From Bradyrhizobium sp. NFR13 (GTDB lineage Bacteria; Pseudomonadota; Alphaproteobacteria; Rhizobiales; Xanthobacteraceae), in NCBI RefSeq assembly GCF_900114605.1, contig NZ_FOTP01000002.1, positions 496,001 to 560,000 of the forward strand: a stretch of 64,000 nucleotides of DNA, in the 5' to 3' direction. The notes beneath the pieces were generated by a model. The model saw only the letters and a program-made list of their open reading frames with translations. It did no database searches and had not been told where the DNA came from. The position numbers and the translations under genes were made by a program. Shown piece after piece: positions 51,100-60,625 of the stretch (within the stretch, counting starts at the first letter, position 1; each line of letters opens with the position of its first letter).

Positions 51100-51501
51100 T
51101 CACCACATATTCAGCACGAGACGCGCCTCGTCGGTCATCCGGTCCGGCGTCCAGGTCGGCTCCCAGACGATATCGACCTTGACCAGACCGACGCCGGGCA
51201 CGCTGGCCACGGCGTTCTCCACCATGGTTGGCAGCTCTTCGGCGGCGGGGCAGTTCGGCGTTGTCAGCGTCATCTCGACCTGGACGGAGCGATCGTCCTT
51301 GATGTCGACCTTGTAGATCAGGCCGAGCTCGTAGATGTCGGCCGGGATTTCTGGATCGAATACCGTCTTCAGCGCGGCGACGATTTCGGTGCCGATACGT
51401 TCGGTTTCGGCGGGGTCGAGCGCCGAGGTGGTCTGCACGTGAGCCGGCTTCTCAGCCTCGAGGCTGGCGTTCGGCGTTTTGGCTTCTGCAATGTCGCTCA
51501 T
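51100..51501 (-). CDS. sufT: SUF system assembly protein SufT (MIP18/DUF59 domain)
   Basis: A 133-residue protein with a DUF59 (MIP18-like) domain from about residue 30: ETERIGTEIVAALKTVFDPE is the standard opening, followed by NIYELGLIYKVDI-type sequence (here DIYELGLIYKVDIKDD), TLTTPNCPAAEELP with the conserved Cys, and VWEPTWTPDRMTDEARL. The family assists Fe-S delivery to acceptor proteins. The ATG overlaps the sufS stop by four bases. Confidence 0.93.
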   Translation of the reverse strand: MSDIAEAKTPNASLEAEKPAHVQTTSALDPAETERIGTEIVAALKTVFDPEIPADIYELGLIYKVDIKDDRSVQVEMTLTTPNCPAAEELPTMVENAVASVPGVGLVKVDIVWEPTWTPDRMTDEARLVLNMW

Positions 51502-52745
51502 GCAAACAACTCCCGTGCCTTGATCAGCGCCTGTGCGAGGTGGTCGACCTCCTCGCGGGTATTATACATTCCGAATGATGCACGGCACGTGGCCGTTACA
51601 TTGAATCGCTCCAGAAGCGGCATCACACAGTGGGTTCCCGCGCGAACTGCAACGCCCTGCCGGTCAATCACCGTCGCCACGTCATGGGCGTGAGCGCCCT
51701 TCAGTTCAAACGAGATCACCGGGCCCTTGTTCTTGGCGGTGCCAATGATGCGCAGCGAATTGATCTCGCGGAGCCGATCCTGCGCATAGGCCAACAGGTC
51801 GTGCTCATGGGCGGCAATTCGCTCCTTGCCGATCGAATTGACGTAATCGATGGCGGCGCCGAGGCCGATGGCCTCGACAATGGCCGGGGTGCCGGCCTCA
51901 AACTTGTGCGGCGGATCACCATAGGTGACCCAGTCTTTCGCCACTTCGCGGATCATCTCGCCGCCGCCGGCATAGGGCCGCATCGCGACCAGACGGTCAT
52001 ACCTGCCATACAGCACGCCGATGCCGGTCGGCCCGTACAGTTTGTGGCCGGTAAAGATATAGAAGTCGGCATCGATGTCCTGCACGTCAACCGGCATGTG
52101 CACGGCCGCCTGGCTGCCATCGATCACGACGGGAATGCCGCGTGCATGCGCGAGCTTCACCACGTCCTTGACCGGAACCAGCGTACCCAGTGCATTGGAC
52201 ATCTGCGTGATGGCGACGATCTTGGTGCGGTCGGTCAGCAGCTTCTCGAACTCGTCGATCAGGAAGTTGCCTTCATCATCGACCGGCGCCCACTTGATGA
52301 CGGCGCCCTGCCGCTCACGCAGGAAGTGCCACGGCACAATGTTGGAATGGTGCTCCATGATCGAGAGCACGATTTCGTCGCCGGCCTTGATGTTCTCGCC
52401 GCCCCATGCTGCCGCGACGGTATTCAGCGCATCAGTGGCATTGCGGGTGAAGATGATTTCCTCGGGGCGCCTGGCATTGAGGAAATGCTGCACCTTAATG
52501 CGCGCGCCCTCATAGGCCTCGGTCGCCGCATTGGCGAGGTAGTGCAGCCCGCGATGCACATTGGCATATTCGGATTTGTAGGCCTCGGTCATGCGGTCGA
52601 GCACGGCATAGGGCTTCTGCGCCGATGCCGCGTTGTCGAGATAGACCAGCGGCTTGCCGTAAACCTTCATCTCGAGCGCCGGAAAATCCTCGCGGACGCG
52701 AGCGACGTCGTAAGAGCCGTTCAAGACCGCGGGATGCAGTGTCAT
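51498..52745 (-). CDS. sufS: cysteine desulfurase SufS
   Basis: A 415-residue PLP enzyme taking sulfur from cysteine for SufBCD, of group II. PLP lysine 235 is in FTGHKLYGPTG, and the persulfide Cys373 is in VRAGTHCVMPLLE. RNATDALNTVAAAWG and EHHSNIVPWHF are the typical blocks. In group II the Cys is on a short loop, and it usually needs a SufE or SufU partner; none is seen in this operon. The ATG overlaps sufD by four bases and sufT overlaps the end. Confidence 0.95.
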   Translation of the reverse strand: MTLHPAVLNGSYDVARVREDFPALEMKVYGKPLVYLDNAASAQKPYAVLDRMTEAYKSEYANVHRGLHYLANAATEAYEGARIKVQHFLNARRPEEIIFTRNATDALNTVAAAWGGENIKAGDEIVLSIMEHHSNIVPWHFLRERQGAVIKWAPVDDEGNFLIDEFEKLLTDRTKIVAITQMSNALGTLVPVKDVVKLAHARGIPVVIDGSQAAVHMPVDVQDIDADFYIFTGHKLYGPTGIGVLYGRYDRLVAMRPYAGGGEMIREVAKDWVTYGDPPHKFEAGTPAIVEAIGLGAAIDYVNSIGKERIAAHEHDLLAYAQDRLREINSLRIIGTAKNKGPVISFELKGAHAHDVATVIDRQGVAVRAGTHCVMPLLERFNVTATCRASFGMYNTREEVDHLAQALIKARELFA

Positions 52746-54061
52746 GCGCGCGACTCCAGCCAGCGCTCCGCAGCCGATATAGCGACGTCGCGCAGATCGT
52801 CGCTTGCGATCGACTCCAGCGCCTCGCCCACAAATGCCTGGATCAGCAGCGCTTGCGCAGCCTTCTCCGGCAGACCGCGCGCGCGCAGATAGAACAGCAG
52901 GCTGTCATCCAGCGCGCCAATGGTCGCGCCGTGGCCGCACTGCACATCGTCAGCGAATATCTCAAGCTCGGGCTTATTATCGATCTCGGCCTCGTCGGAC
53001 AGCAGCAGCGACCGTGACATCATCTTGCCGTCGGTCTTCTGCGCCACCTGATGAACGTTGATACGGCCCTGGAACACCGAATGCGCGCGATCGTCGAGCA
53101 CGGAGCGGAAGACCTCGCGGCTGAGGCAATTCGGCGCCGCGTGGTCGATCACGAAGGTGCAATCACCGTGCTGCTTGTCGCGCAGCAGATGAACGCTGTT
53201 AGTCAAGAGTTCCGAGTCCTCGCCAGCCAGCGTGATGAAGCTCTGATAGCGGCTGACGCCGCCGCCGGTGGTGAGACTAAAAGTGTTGAACTTGGTGCGC
53301 GCACCAACCGTGACAATGGCCGTTGCGATATTCGCTGCATCGCCGGCGTCTTCCATCACGCGCACATGCTGCAGATCAGAATCGTCACCGATCCAGATCA
53401 CCGCAACATCATGGGCCTGATAAGCCTTCGCGGCTTCCGCCGCCACGAAGCTCTCGACCAACGTGACACGCGCACGATTGCCGATCCGGACCAGCGACCG
53501 CGTGAAGGCAGCCACGCTCGGGCGCGTCGCGACATGCACGATGTGCAGCGGCCGCGACGGCGCGGCATCATCGGCAATATCGATCAGCATGCCATCGGTT
53601 GCAAAGGCAGCATTCAGTGCGATCATCGGATCTGCGACGCGCGAGCGCAGCAGATCGGCCCGCGTCGCACTTGTGGCATCATCGAGCATGGCGCTCAGCG
53701 CATGCACAGTCACCCCGCCCCCAGACGTCAGATCGGAGAGACCGGCCGCGAAGACGCCGTCCACGATAACCAGCTTCTGCGTATCGCCCGTTCCAAGTCC
53801 CTCGACCAGCTTGGCGGCCTGTGCCAGCGCAGCCTGATCCGGCGTAGGCGCAAGCGGCGCCACATCGCGCAGCAGGTTACGCAGATCGGTATATTTCCAC
53901 TCTTCGATGCGCCGGGTCGGCAGACCCGTGCGGGCGAAATCGTCGAACGCCTGCTGGCGCGTTTCGGCCACCGTGCCGACGCCCGGCAGCCGGCCCCGTG
54001 CAGCAGCGAATGTGCCGTCCAGCACCGCGCCCGTTGTCGTCTTTGCGAGAGCTACATTCAT
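52742..54061 (-). CDS. sufD: Fe-S assembly protein SufD
   Basis: A 439-residue SufD, partner of SufB in the SufBC2D scaffold. The C-terminal core has the beta-helix typical of the family (DRAHSVFQGRINVHQVAQKT, DNKPELEIFADDVQCGHGAT, then GALDDSLLFYLRARGLPEKA). The final block is nearly universal in SufD/SufB. It starts 11 bases after sufC and overlaps sufS by four bases. Confidence 0.95.
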   Translation of the reverse strand: MNVALAKTTTGAVLDGTFAAARGRLPGVGTVAETRQQAFDDFARTGLPTRRIEEWKYTDLRNLLRDVAPLAPTPDQAALAQAAKLVEGLGTGDTQKLVIVDGVFAAGLSDLTSGGGVTVHALSAMLDDATSATRADLLRSRVADPMIALNAAFATDGMLIDIADDAAPSRPLHIVHVATRPSVAAFTRSLVRIGNRARVTLVESFVAAEAAKAYQAHDVAVIWIGDDSDLQHVRVMEDAGDAANIATAIVTVGARTKFNTFSLTTGGGVSRYQSFITLAGEDSELLTNSVHLLRDKQHGDCTFVIDHAAPNCLSREVFRSVLDDRAHSVFQGRINVHQVAQKTDGKMMSRSLLLSDEAEIDNKPELEIFADDVQCGHGATIGALDDSLLFYLRARGLPEKAAQALLIQAFVGEALESIASDDLRDVAISAAERWLESRA

Positions 54062-54072
54062 GATTGTCTCAC

Positions 54073-54831
54073 TCAGGCCGCCACTTCTTCATACTGCGCG
54101 TAGCCGGTCGCCTCGAGTTCGAGCGCCAATTCCTTGCCGCCCGACTTCACGACACGGCCCTGCGACATCACGTGCACCACATCAGGCACGATGTAATTCA
54201 GCAGACGCTGGTAGTGCGTGATCACGACCATCGCGCGATCCGGGCTTCGCAGCGCGTTGACGCCGTCAGCCGCGACGCGCAGCGCGTCGATGTCCAGACC
54301 GGAATCCATTTCGTCGAGGATGCACAGGCTCGGCTGGAACAGCGCCATCTGCAACACTTCGTTGCGCTTCTTCTCGCCGCCGGAGAAGCCGACATTGACG
54401 CCGCGCTTCAGCATATCCATCGGGATATTCAGAGAGGCCGCGACTTCACGGACCTTCCTGAGGAAGTCCGGCACCAGATATTCGTCTTCGCCGCGCGCCT
54501 TCCGCTGCGCATTCACTGCAGTGCGCAGGAAATTCATCGTGGTCACACCGGGGATTTCCACCGGATACTGGAACGCCAGAAACACGCCCTTGGCAGCGCG
54601 CTCATCAGGCTCCATTTCCAGCAGGTCTTCGCCCTTGAACAGAATCTCGCCGCCGGTGACCTCATAACCGGGCTTGCCGGCGATGACGTGGCTGAGCGTG
54701 GACTTGCCCGAACCATTCGGCCCCATGATGGCATGCACTTCACCGCCATTCACGGTCATGGTCAGCCCATGGAGAATCTCGCGATCATCGACACGAACCT
54801 GCAGGTCTTTCACTTCAAGCAATGCGGTCAT
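54073..54831 (-). CDS. sufC: Fe-S assembly ATPase SufC
   Basis: A 252-residue ABC-type ATPase of the SufBC2D complex, not a transporter. Walker A is GPNGSGKST (37-45), the family signature is GFSGGEKKRNEVLQ, and Walker B is CILDEMDSGLDIDA. The length is usual. The gene starts 154 bases after the sufB stop; the gap contains a small hairpin. Confidence 0.96.
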   Translation of the reverse strand: MTALLEVKDLQVRVDDREILHGLTMTVNGGEVHAIMGPNGSGKSTLSHVIAGKPGYEVTGGEILFKGEDLLEMEPDERAAKGVFLAFQYPVEIPGVTTMNFLRTAVNAQRKARGEDEYLVPDFLRKVREVAASLNIPMDMLKRGVNVGFSGGEKKRNEVLQMALFQPSLCILDEMDSGLDIDALRVAADGVNALRSPDRAMVVITHYQRLLNYIVPDVVHVMSQGRVVKSGGKELALELEATGYAQYEEVAA

Positions 54832-54952
54832 CAGTCTCTATCCTTCGATCATCATCGCCACCCTCGCCTGAACACACTCGGGCTCAAGCTGGAGTGCCCG
54901 CCATTCCCGGTGAGCCTCGTAGGATGACTTTTAATTTTTGCCGACACCTGAA

Positions 54953-54971
54953 GGCGCCGCTTCGCGGCGCC
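54953..54971. other. hairpin between sufB and sufC
   Basis: GGCGCCGC and GCGGCGCC with a 3-base loop (TTC). There is no T-run on the minus strand. In a polycistronic message such a structure could affect stability or translation of sufC relative to sufB. Confidence 0.4.
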
Positions 54972-54985
54972 CGTGATGGCGGGAA

Positions 54986-56467
54986 TTAACCCACCGACCC
55001 CTCAAGCGAGATCGAAATCAGCTTTTGCGCTTCCACTGCGAATTCCATCGGCAGCTGCTGCAACACGTCCTTCACGAAGCCATTGACGACTAGGCCGACG
55101 GCTTCTTCCTGCGACAGGCCGCGCTGGATGCAATAGAACAGTACATCTTCGGAGATCTTCGACGTCGTTGCTTCATGCTCGAACAGCGTCGAGGCGTTTT
55201 TCGCCTCGATATACGGCACCGTATGCGCACCGCACTGATCGCCAATCAGCAGCGAGTCGCAGGCCGTGAAGTTACGTGCATTCGTCGCCTTGCGATGCGC
55301 CGTGACGAGACCGCGATAGGTGTTCTGCGACTTGCCAGCGGCGATACCCTTGGAGATGATCCGGCTCGTGGTGTTCTTGCCGAGATGGATCATCTTGGTG
55401 CCGCTATCGACCTGCTGATAGCCGTTCGAAATCGCGATCGAGTAGAACTCGCCGCGCGAGTTGTCGCCACGCAGGATGCAGCTCGGATATTTCCAGGTGA
55501 TCGCCGAACCTGTCTCCACCTGGGTCCAGGAGATCTTGGAATTGTCGCCGCGACAGTCACCACGCTTGGTGACGAAATTGTAGATGCCGCCCTTGCCCTC
55601 GGAATTGCCGGGGTACCAGTTCTGCACCGTCGAATATTTGATCTCGGCATCGTCCAGCGTCACCAGCTCGACGACAGCCGCATGCAGCTGGTTCTCGTCG
55701 CGCTGCGGCGCGGTACAACCTTCGAGATAGCTGACGTAAGCGCCCTTGTCGGCGATGATCAGCGTCCGTTCGAACTGGCCAGTATTGCGCTCGTTGATGC
55801 GGAAATAGGTCGACAGTTCCATCGGGCAACGCACGCCAGGCGGCACGTAAACGAACGAACCGTCGGAAAACACCGCGGAATTCAACGTGGCGTAAAAATT
55901 GTCGGAGGTCGGAACAACCGTGCCGAGATACTGCTTCACCAGTTCGGGATGTTCGCGGATGGCTTCCGAGATCGGCATAAAGATGACGCCGGCCTGCTTC
56001 AGCTCCTTCTGGAACGTGGTCGCGACCGACACCGAGTCGAACACGGCATCCACGGCGATCTTGCGCTCACCCTCGGGACGCACCACACCTTCCAGCGCCT
56101 CGATCTCACGAAGCGGGATGCCAAGCTTCTTGTAGGTTTCGAGAATTTCGGGATCGATCTCGTCGATCGAGCCGATGGTCTTCTTCGGCTTCGGCGCCGA
56201 ATAATAATAGATGTCCTGGAAGTCGATCTTCGGATACTCGACCCGCGCCCACTTCGGCTCTTCCATGGTCAGCCAACGGCGATACGCCTCAAGACGCCAT
56301 TCCAGCATCCAGGCTGGCTCGTTCTTCTTGGCGGAGATGTAACGGACGGTGTCTTCAGAGAGGCCCTTTGGGGCCTTCTCGGATTCGATGATGGTCTCGA
56401 ATCCATAACGATATTGATCGACATCGATCTGGCGAACCCGATCGACTGTCTCCTGTACGGCAGCCAT
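54986..56467 (-). CDS. sufB: Fe-S assembly protein SufB
   Basis: A 493-residue core scaffold protein of the SufBC2D complex. Typical blocks are [60 protein letters not shown], and near the end [20 protein letters not shown], the nearly invariant signature. The start at 56467 follows a strong GGAGGATAAA ribosome site; an ATG at 56491 is out of range of it. The hairpin CGCGGT/ACCGCG just ahead of the site could regulate translation. It follows the NifS-type desulfurase gene after 108 bases. Confidence 0.96.
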   Translation of the reverse strand: MAAVQETVDRVRQIDVDQYRYGFETIIESEKAPKGLSEDTVRYISAKKNEPAWMLEWRLEAYRRWLTMEEPKWARVEYPKIDFQDIYYYSAPKPKKTIGSIDEIDPEILETYKKLGIPLREIEALEGVVRPEGERKIAVDAVFDSVSVATTFQKELKQAGVIFMPISEAIREHPELVKQYLGTVVPTSDNFYATLNSAVFSDGSFVYVPPGVRCPMELSTYFRINERNTGQFERTLIIADKGAYVSYLEGCTAPQRDENQLHAAVVELVTLDDAEIKYSTVQNWYPGNSEGKGGIYNFVTKRGDCRGDNSKISWTQVETGSAITWKYPSCILRGDNSRGEFYSIAISNGYQQVDSGTKMIHLGKNTTSRIISKGIAAGKSQNTYRGLVTAHRKATNARNFTACDSLLIGDQCGAHTVPYIEAKNASTLFEHEATTSKISEDVLFYCIQRGLSQEEAVGLVVNGFVKDVLQQLPMEFAVEAQKLISISLEGSVG

Positions 56468-56575
56468 TTTATCCTCCGCTCGCGGTTTCAAGGACCGCGG
56501 TGGATCAATCCAGAAACGTTAAACTCAAAGCTTGTCGGGGTTCTTTACGATGTTCCCGCCGGGAAATCACCCCTC

Positions 56576-57781
56576 TTAGAACCGTTCAAGCTGTGTTTCG
56601 TCGCTATGTTTAAGTAGTGCACCTGACAGCTTTCGCCAAGCCTCCAGACACCGATCAACGTCCGCTTCGGTGCTGGACCAGCCCAGACTGAGACGCACAG
56701 CCCCCCGGCTCAGCTCCGGCCCGAAACCCATGGCTTCGAGCACGTGAGACAGCTGCACCTTACCAGAAGAACAGGCCGACCCCGACGATACCGCGATACC
56801 TTCGAGATCAAATCCAATCACGGCGGTCTCGGCCCGCAATCCGGGGGCACCGAACAGAACCGTATTGGGCAGACGCGGCACATCTTGACCGAACACAAGT
56901 CCGTTGCTGCATTGACGCAAGCCCGCCTCAAGCCGCTGACGCAGCTCTTCAACCCGTTTCATATCGTTCAGCGACGCCTGGGCGGCCATCACGGCGGCAC
57001 CAAAACCGGCAATCCCCGGCACATTCTCGGTTCCCGCCCGACGCCCCAGCTCCTGCCCGCCGCCGCGGAGTAGCGCATCCAACCCGGCAACGCCATTGGC
57101 CATGATCAGCGCGCCAATACCCTTCGGGCCGCCAATCTTATGCGCAGAAACTGACAGAAGATCGGAATGCAATTTATTGATATCGAAAGATATTTTTCCA
57201 AACGCCTGCACCGCATCGACATGCAGCAAGCCACCCGCGTCATGCACGATGCCGGCAAGCTCAGGAATCGGTTGAAGGGCGCCCGTTTCATTATTAGCCA
57301 GCATTACGGAAACCAGCGCGGGCTTCCCATCGGCCAGCAGCAGCCGCAGATCGTCAAGCCTCACGATGCCATCGCGGTCCACGCCCAGCACCTGCAAGTC
57401 TTCCGCGGCGAAGCGGCCGCCCGCCAGCACCGAGGCGTGCTCCACCGCGGAGACGATCAGCCGCCGCACGGGCGCGCCCGGATTGCGCACCAGTCCCGGT
57501 GTCAGCGCCAGCACATTGGCTTCGGTCCCGCCCGAGGTGAACACGACGTTTCGCGAATCTGCCCCCACCGCGCCTGCAACCGCCGCACGGGCAGATTCGA
57601 CGACCCGGCGGGCCTGGCGGCCCTCGGTATGAACCGATGACGGGTTACCAGCCAAATCCCACGCGGCCACCATCGCCGCCCGCGCCTCCTGGCGCAGCGG
57701 TGCTGTCGCATTCCAGTCGAGATAGACCCGGTCTTTGGCCAATTCCGCTTCACCTTGAAGGACTTGGAGCCTTGATGGCAA
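56576..57781 (-). CDS. cysteine desulfurase, NifS/IscS type (group I)
   Basis: A 401-residue PLP enzyme of the group I desulfurases, distinct from the sufS product downstream. PLP lysine 215 is in SAHKIGGPKG, and the persulfide Cys337 is in the longer mobile loop SSGSACSSGK, the mark of group I. The N-terminal YLDWNATAPLR is typical. Its place at the head of the SUF unit is common in alphaproteobacteria. It probably supplies sulfur to the same scaffold, or for tRNA thiolation; no IscU or IscR is near. The start at 57781 is unsure, since other in-frame starts are possible. Confidence 0.92.
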   Translation of the reverse strand: MPSRLQVLQGEAELAKDRVYLDWNATAPLRQEARAAMVAAWDLAGNPSSVHTEGRQARRVVESARAAVAGAVGADSRNVVFTSGGTEANVLALTPGLVRNPGAPVRRLIVSAVEHASVLAGGRFAAEDLQVLGVDRDGIVRLDDLRLLLADGKPALVSVMLANNETGALQPIPELAGIVHDAGGLLHVDAVQAFGKISFDINKLHSDLLSVSAHKIGGPKGIGALIMANGVAGLDALLRGGGQELGRRAGTENVPGIAGFGAAVMAAQASLNDMKRVEELRQRLEAGLRQCSNGLVFGQDVPRLPNTVLFGAPGLRAETAVIGFDLEGIAVSSGSACSSGKVQLSHVLEAMGFGPELSRGAVRLSLGWSSTEADVDRCLEAWRKLSGALLKHSDETQLERF

Positions 57782-58058
57782 CGTCGGACGTTATCCAGTG
57801 CTGCGCGCCGTCACTCTTAGTCCAATTGCCCGCCAAATGCGCCCACCGCAACCCGTGTCAGAGCCGCCGACGCGTTCAATATGCTTGCTTTTTGCCCCTG
57901 CGCTCATGGTAGAACGCGGCCTCAACTTCACCCGGCGCCGCCCGCCATCAACCTGACGGTGCCCGATCGCCCCTTCCCTCGCAGGGTCCCCGAGCCATTC
58001 TCGCCGAGCCCTGCGCGAAACCGGCTGATCACGCCAAGAACGGGACCTAAGGATCACT

Positions 58059-58706
58059 ATGCCCGAAGTCATTTTCACCGGTCCCGCAGGCCGTATTGAA
58101 GGCCGCTATCATCCGGCCAAGCAGAAGAACGCGCCGATTGCCATGGTGTTGCATCCGCATCCGCAATTCGCGGGCACGATGAACCATCAGATCGTTTACC
58201 AGTGCTATTACGCCTTCGTGCATCGCGGCTTCTCCGTGCTGCGCTTCAACTTCCGCGGCGTCGGTCGCAGCCAGGGTTCGTTCGACCACGGCACCGGCGA
58301 GTTGTCGGATGCGGCGGCCGCGCTCGACTGGGCACAGACCATCAATCCCGAAGCGCGCGCCTGCTGGGTCGCTGGCTTCTCGTTCGGCGCCTGGATCGGC
58401 ATGCAGCTCCTGATGCGCCGCCCCGAGGTTGAGGGCTTCATCTCGATCGCGCCGCCAGCCAATCTGTATGACTTCTCGTTCCTCGCACCTTGTCCGTCGT
58501 CGGGCCTGATCGTGCACGGCGAGAAGGACGCGGTCGTGCCGCCGAAGGACGTCAACACGCTGGTCGAGAAGCTGAAGACCCAGAAGGGCATCGTGATCGA
58601 TCAGCACATCATTCCCGGTGCGAACCACTTCTTCGACAACAAGCTTGAGCCGCTGATGGAATCGGTGACTGGCTATCTCGACATGCGCCTCGCCAACGTG
58701 CGCTAA
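58059..58706 (+). CDS. alpha/beta hydrolase (OsmC-type dienelactone-like)
   Basis: A 215-residue alpha/beta hydrolase. The opening PEVIFTGPAGRIEGRYH and blocks HPHPQFAGTMNHQIVYQCYY and NFRGVGRSQGSFDHG are typical of a small family often placed near Fe-S or cell-envelope genes. The nucleophile position is GFSFGAW (GxSxG), followed by the C-terminal IPGANHFFDNKLE with a histidine. Catalytic activity is likely on an ester; the substrate is not known. It is divergent from the desulfurase gene. The name fits sequence likeness and should not be taken as a function. Confidence 0.85.
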   Translation: MPEVIFTGPAGRIEGRYHPAKQKNAPIAMVLHPHPQFAGTMNHQIVYQCYYAFVHRGFSVLRFNFRGVGRSQGSFDHGTGELSDAAAALDWAQTINPEARACWVAGFSFGAWIGMQLLMRRPEVEGFISIAPPANLYDFSFLAPCPSSGLIVHGEKDAVVPPKDVNTLVEKLKTQKGIVIDQHIIPGANHFFDNKLEPLMESVTGYLDMRLANVR

Positions 58707-58749
58707 GGCGTCGATCGGCCGCACACCGGTCGCTTCATGTCTGCCAACA

Positions 58750-58783
58750 AAAAGCCCTCGGCCAGATCTGGCCGAGGGCTTTT
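58750..58783. terminator. bidirectional terminator
   Basis: A perfect 34-base palindrome, AAAAGCCCTCGGCCAG and its complement, with A-run and T-run ends, so it can stop the plus-strand hydrolase transcript and the minus-strand porin transcript between which it lies. Confidence 0.9.
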
Positions 58784-58802
58784 CAGTTTCAGGTCCTGAT
58801 GG

Positions 58803-60326
58803 TCAGAACGAGCGCAGGATCTGGACCGAGCCGTTGTAAAGATTCTGATCCTTGATCTGGTAGGCCTGATTGGGCTTGCCGGTCACGGTAGCCGTATAGG
58901 TACCACCGAGATTTTGATCGAGGCGGCTATAGGTGAATTCAGCCGACAGGGTCAGGTTCTGAACGGGGGTCCAGGCAGTTCGCGTACCGACCTGAGCTAT
59001 CCCGAAATCGAAGTTGTTGGTCGTGCCAGTAATGCTACCGGCCGTAGAGCCTGGATTGGTCGAACTGCTCGTTCCCAAGCGGCCGCCGGCCGGACTGAAT
59101 GCCGCGGCGAGCATCGCGTTGCCGGCATCGCCATAAGAGATATGGCTATAGTTGCCGAACACCGAGGTGCGCCACGCCGTGTTCCAGTAATGCTCATAGA
59201 AGGCACTGACTTCCCAGGCATCGCTCTGCTGGATCGAGCTTCCCGGCGAATACACGCCGTCGAGCACATAGCCGAAGCCAACCGTGTTACCATCAAATTT
59301 GGCAAAACGACCGCCGCCGGACGTTTCGAGCGAACCGCCGGTGAAGGCGTAACGCGCGGCGCCCTTGGCATAGGACGCTTCGATCTTCAGGCTGTCGTTT
59401 GCGCCGGTCGGCAAGACCTTGAATTCCACCGCGCCGCTGACGGCAAAGCCGTAGACATCGTCAGGATGTCCGAAGGATTCATTTGCCCCGTAGAAGCCGG
59501 CCGTCGACGTATGCATGGCCGTCGCGAAATGCAGCGACCCCCACTTCTGATCGAGTCGGAGGTTGCCAACGACATCGGGAATATGGTTGCCACCCGTGGC
59601 GTTGCCAAAGAACGTGTTCGAATTGTTGCCATAGAAGGCACCGGTGAACGACCCCGCGCCGGGCGCGACGATAAAGGTCGCGGTGTTGTAGAGGCCGGCA
59701 TTGCGATAGGGCGAAGCGTTCTCCAGCGCGATGGTGCCCGAGAAGCCGTTGCCGAATTCGGCTGTGTAAGCGATCTGTGGAATGCCGGTTGTATTGCTTG
59801 AGCCCGCAAGGAAGCCTGACGAAATCCAGGGCTTGGTGAGAGCCCATTGCGGATCGAAGTTTGAGACGGCCTTACCGAAGGTAAAACCCGCGAACTGTAT
59901 GAATGCAAAGTCTACTTCCGTGAAGCCGCCAGCGATACTGTCGCGGTTCTGCGTGAAATCGAGCTGCATATTCGCATAGGTACGAACCATACCGTATTCG
60001 GTCGCCGTGCGGGTGTCGGTCGTGATGTTGATACGCTCGCGGGTTAGGTAATAGTCCTTGGTCCAGAGATTGTTGCCGCCAGCACCGCCTTGCCAGAACG
60101 GCGCGTCGTACGGCCCACCGTTAAAGGTGGTATCGAGGCGGATCGCGCCGCCGATCCTGATGCAAGTGTCGGTGCCCGGAATGTAGTAGAAGCCGGCACC
60201 GTAGATCGAGCAGATCTTCACATATTCGACAGCCTTGGCCTTCACCGGAAGGTCCGCCGCCTGGGCAGTGCTCACTGCCAGCAACGCCGCTGCGGAACCA
60301 AGTATCATTTGCTTCATCGTGGTCAT
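58803..60326 (-). CDS. Rhizobiales-type outer-membrane porin
   Basis: A 507-residue porin of the Porin_2 family. The signal peptide MKQMILGSAAALLAVSTAQA precedes ADLPVKAKAVEYVKICSIYG, the usual Bradyrhizobium/Brucella start with GAGFYYIPGTDTCIRIGGAI and its conserved two cysteines. A long beta-rich chain of alternating aromatic residues ends in FGV-like strands with a C-terminal Phe (QILRSF), the outer-membrane targeting signal. GGAGGCGAC is a strong ribosome site. Its product passes small solutes. Long AT-moderate 5' region of 299 bases precedes it, holding its promoter. Confidence 0.95.
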   Translation of the reverse strand: MTTMKQMILGSAAALLAVSTAQAADLPVKAKAVEYVKICSIYGAGFYYIPGTDTCIRIGGAIRLDTTFNGGPYDAPFWQGGAGGNNLWTKDYYLTRERINITTDTRTATEYGMVRTYANMQLDFTQNRDSIAGGFTEVDFAFIQFAGFTFGKAVSNFDPQWALTKPWISSGFLAGSSNTTGIPQIAYTAEFGNGFSGTIALENASPYRNAGLYNTATFIVAPGAGSFTGAFYGNNSNTFFGNATGGNHIPDVVGNLRLDQKWGSLHFATAMHTSTAGFYGANESFGHPDDVYGFAVSGAVEFKVLPTGANDSLKIEASYAKGAARYAFTGGSLETSGGGRFAKFDGNTVGFGYVLDGVYSPGSSIQQSDAWEVSAFYEHYWNTAWRTSVFGNYSHISYGDAGNAMLAAAFSPAGGRLGTSSSTNPGSTAGSITGTTNNFDFGIAQVGTRTAWTPVQNLTLSAEFTYSRLDQNLGGTYTATVTGKPNQAYQIKDQNLYNGSVQILRSF

Positions 60327-60625
60327 GTCGCCTCCAGACCGATCGTATCGGCACGCGCGATTGCCCCGGGCGTGCCATTCATGAGGCAGAGTTGTGGAAG
60401 ATCATGTTGCGAAACAATGTGCGCGGTCGATTGTCGCACCATCATTTTCCGGCTGTGTGCTTTCGGCAACATAATCGGCAGGCCGCGGCATTTCGGTACC
60501 GAATTCATCACGAGATTCGGCGATGCCCTCACGCATTCGTGTCCGCGGCGGCAACGACAAACATAGACGCCGTTGGTCGCGATCAACTTGATTCGCTGGG
60601 TGAGTCGAATAGCTGCGACTTCGCG
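60327..60625. other. upstream region of the porin gene
   Basis: Almost 300 bases between the porin start and the anmK stop, both on the minus strand. There is no supported gene; the promoter and a possibly long leader of the porin gene should be here. Porin leaders in alphaproteobacteria are often sites of small-RNA control. I could not place boxes with confidence. Confidence 0.45.
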
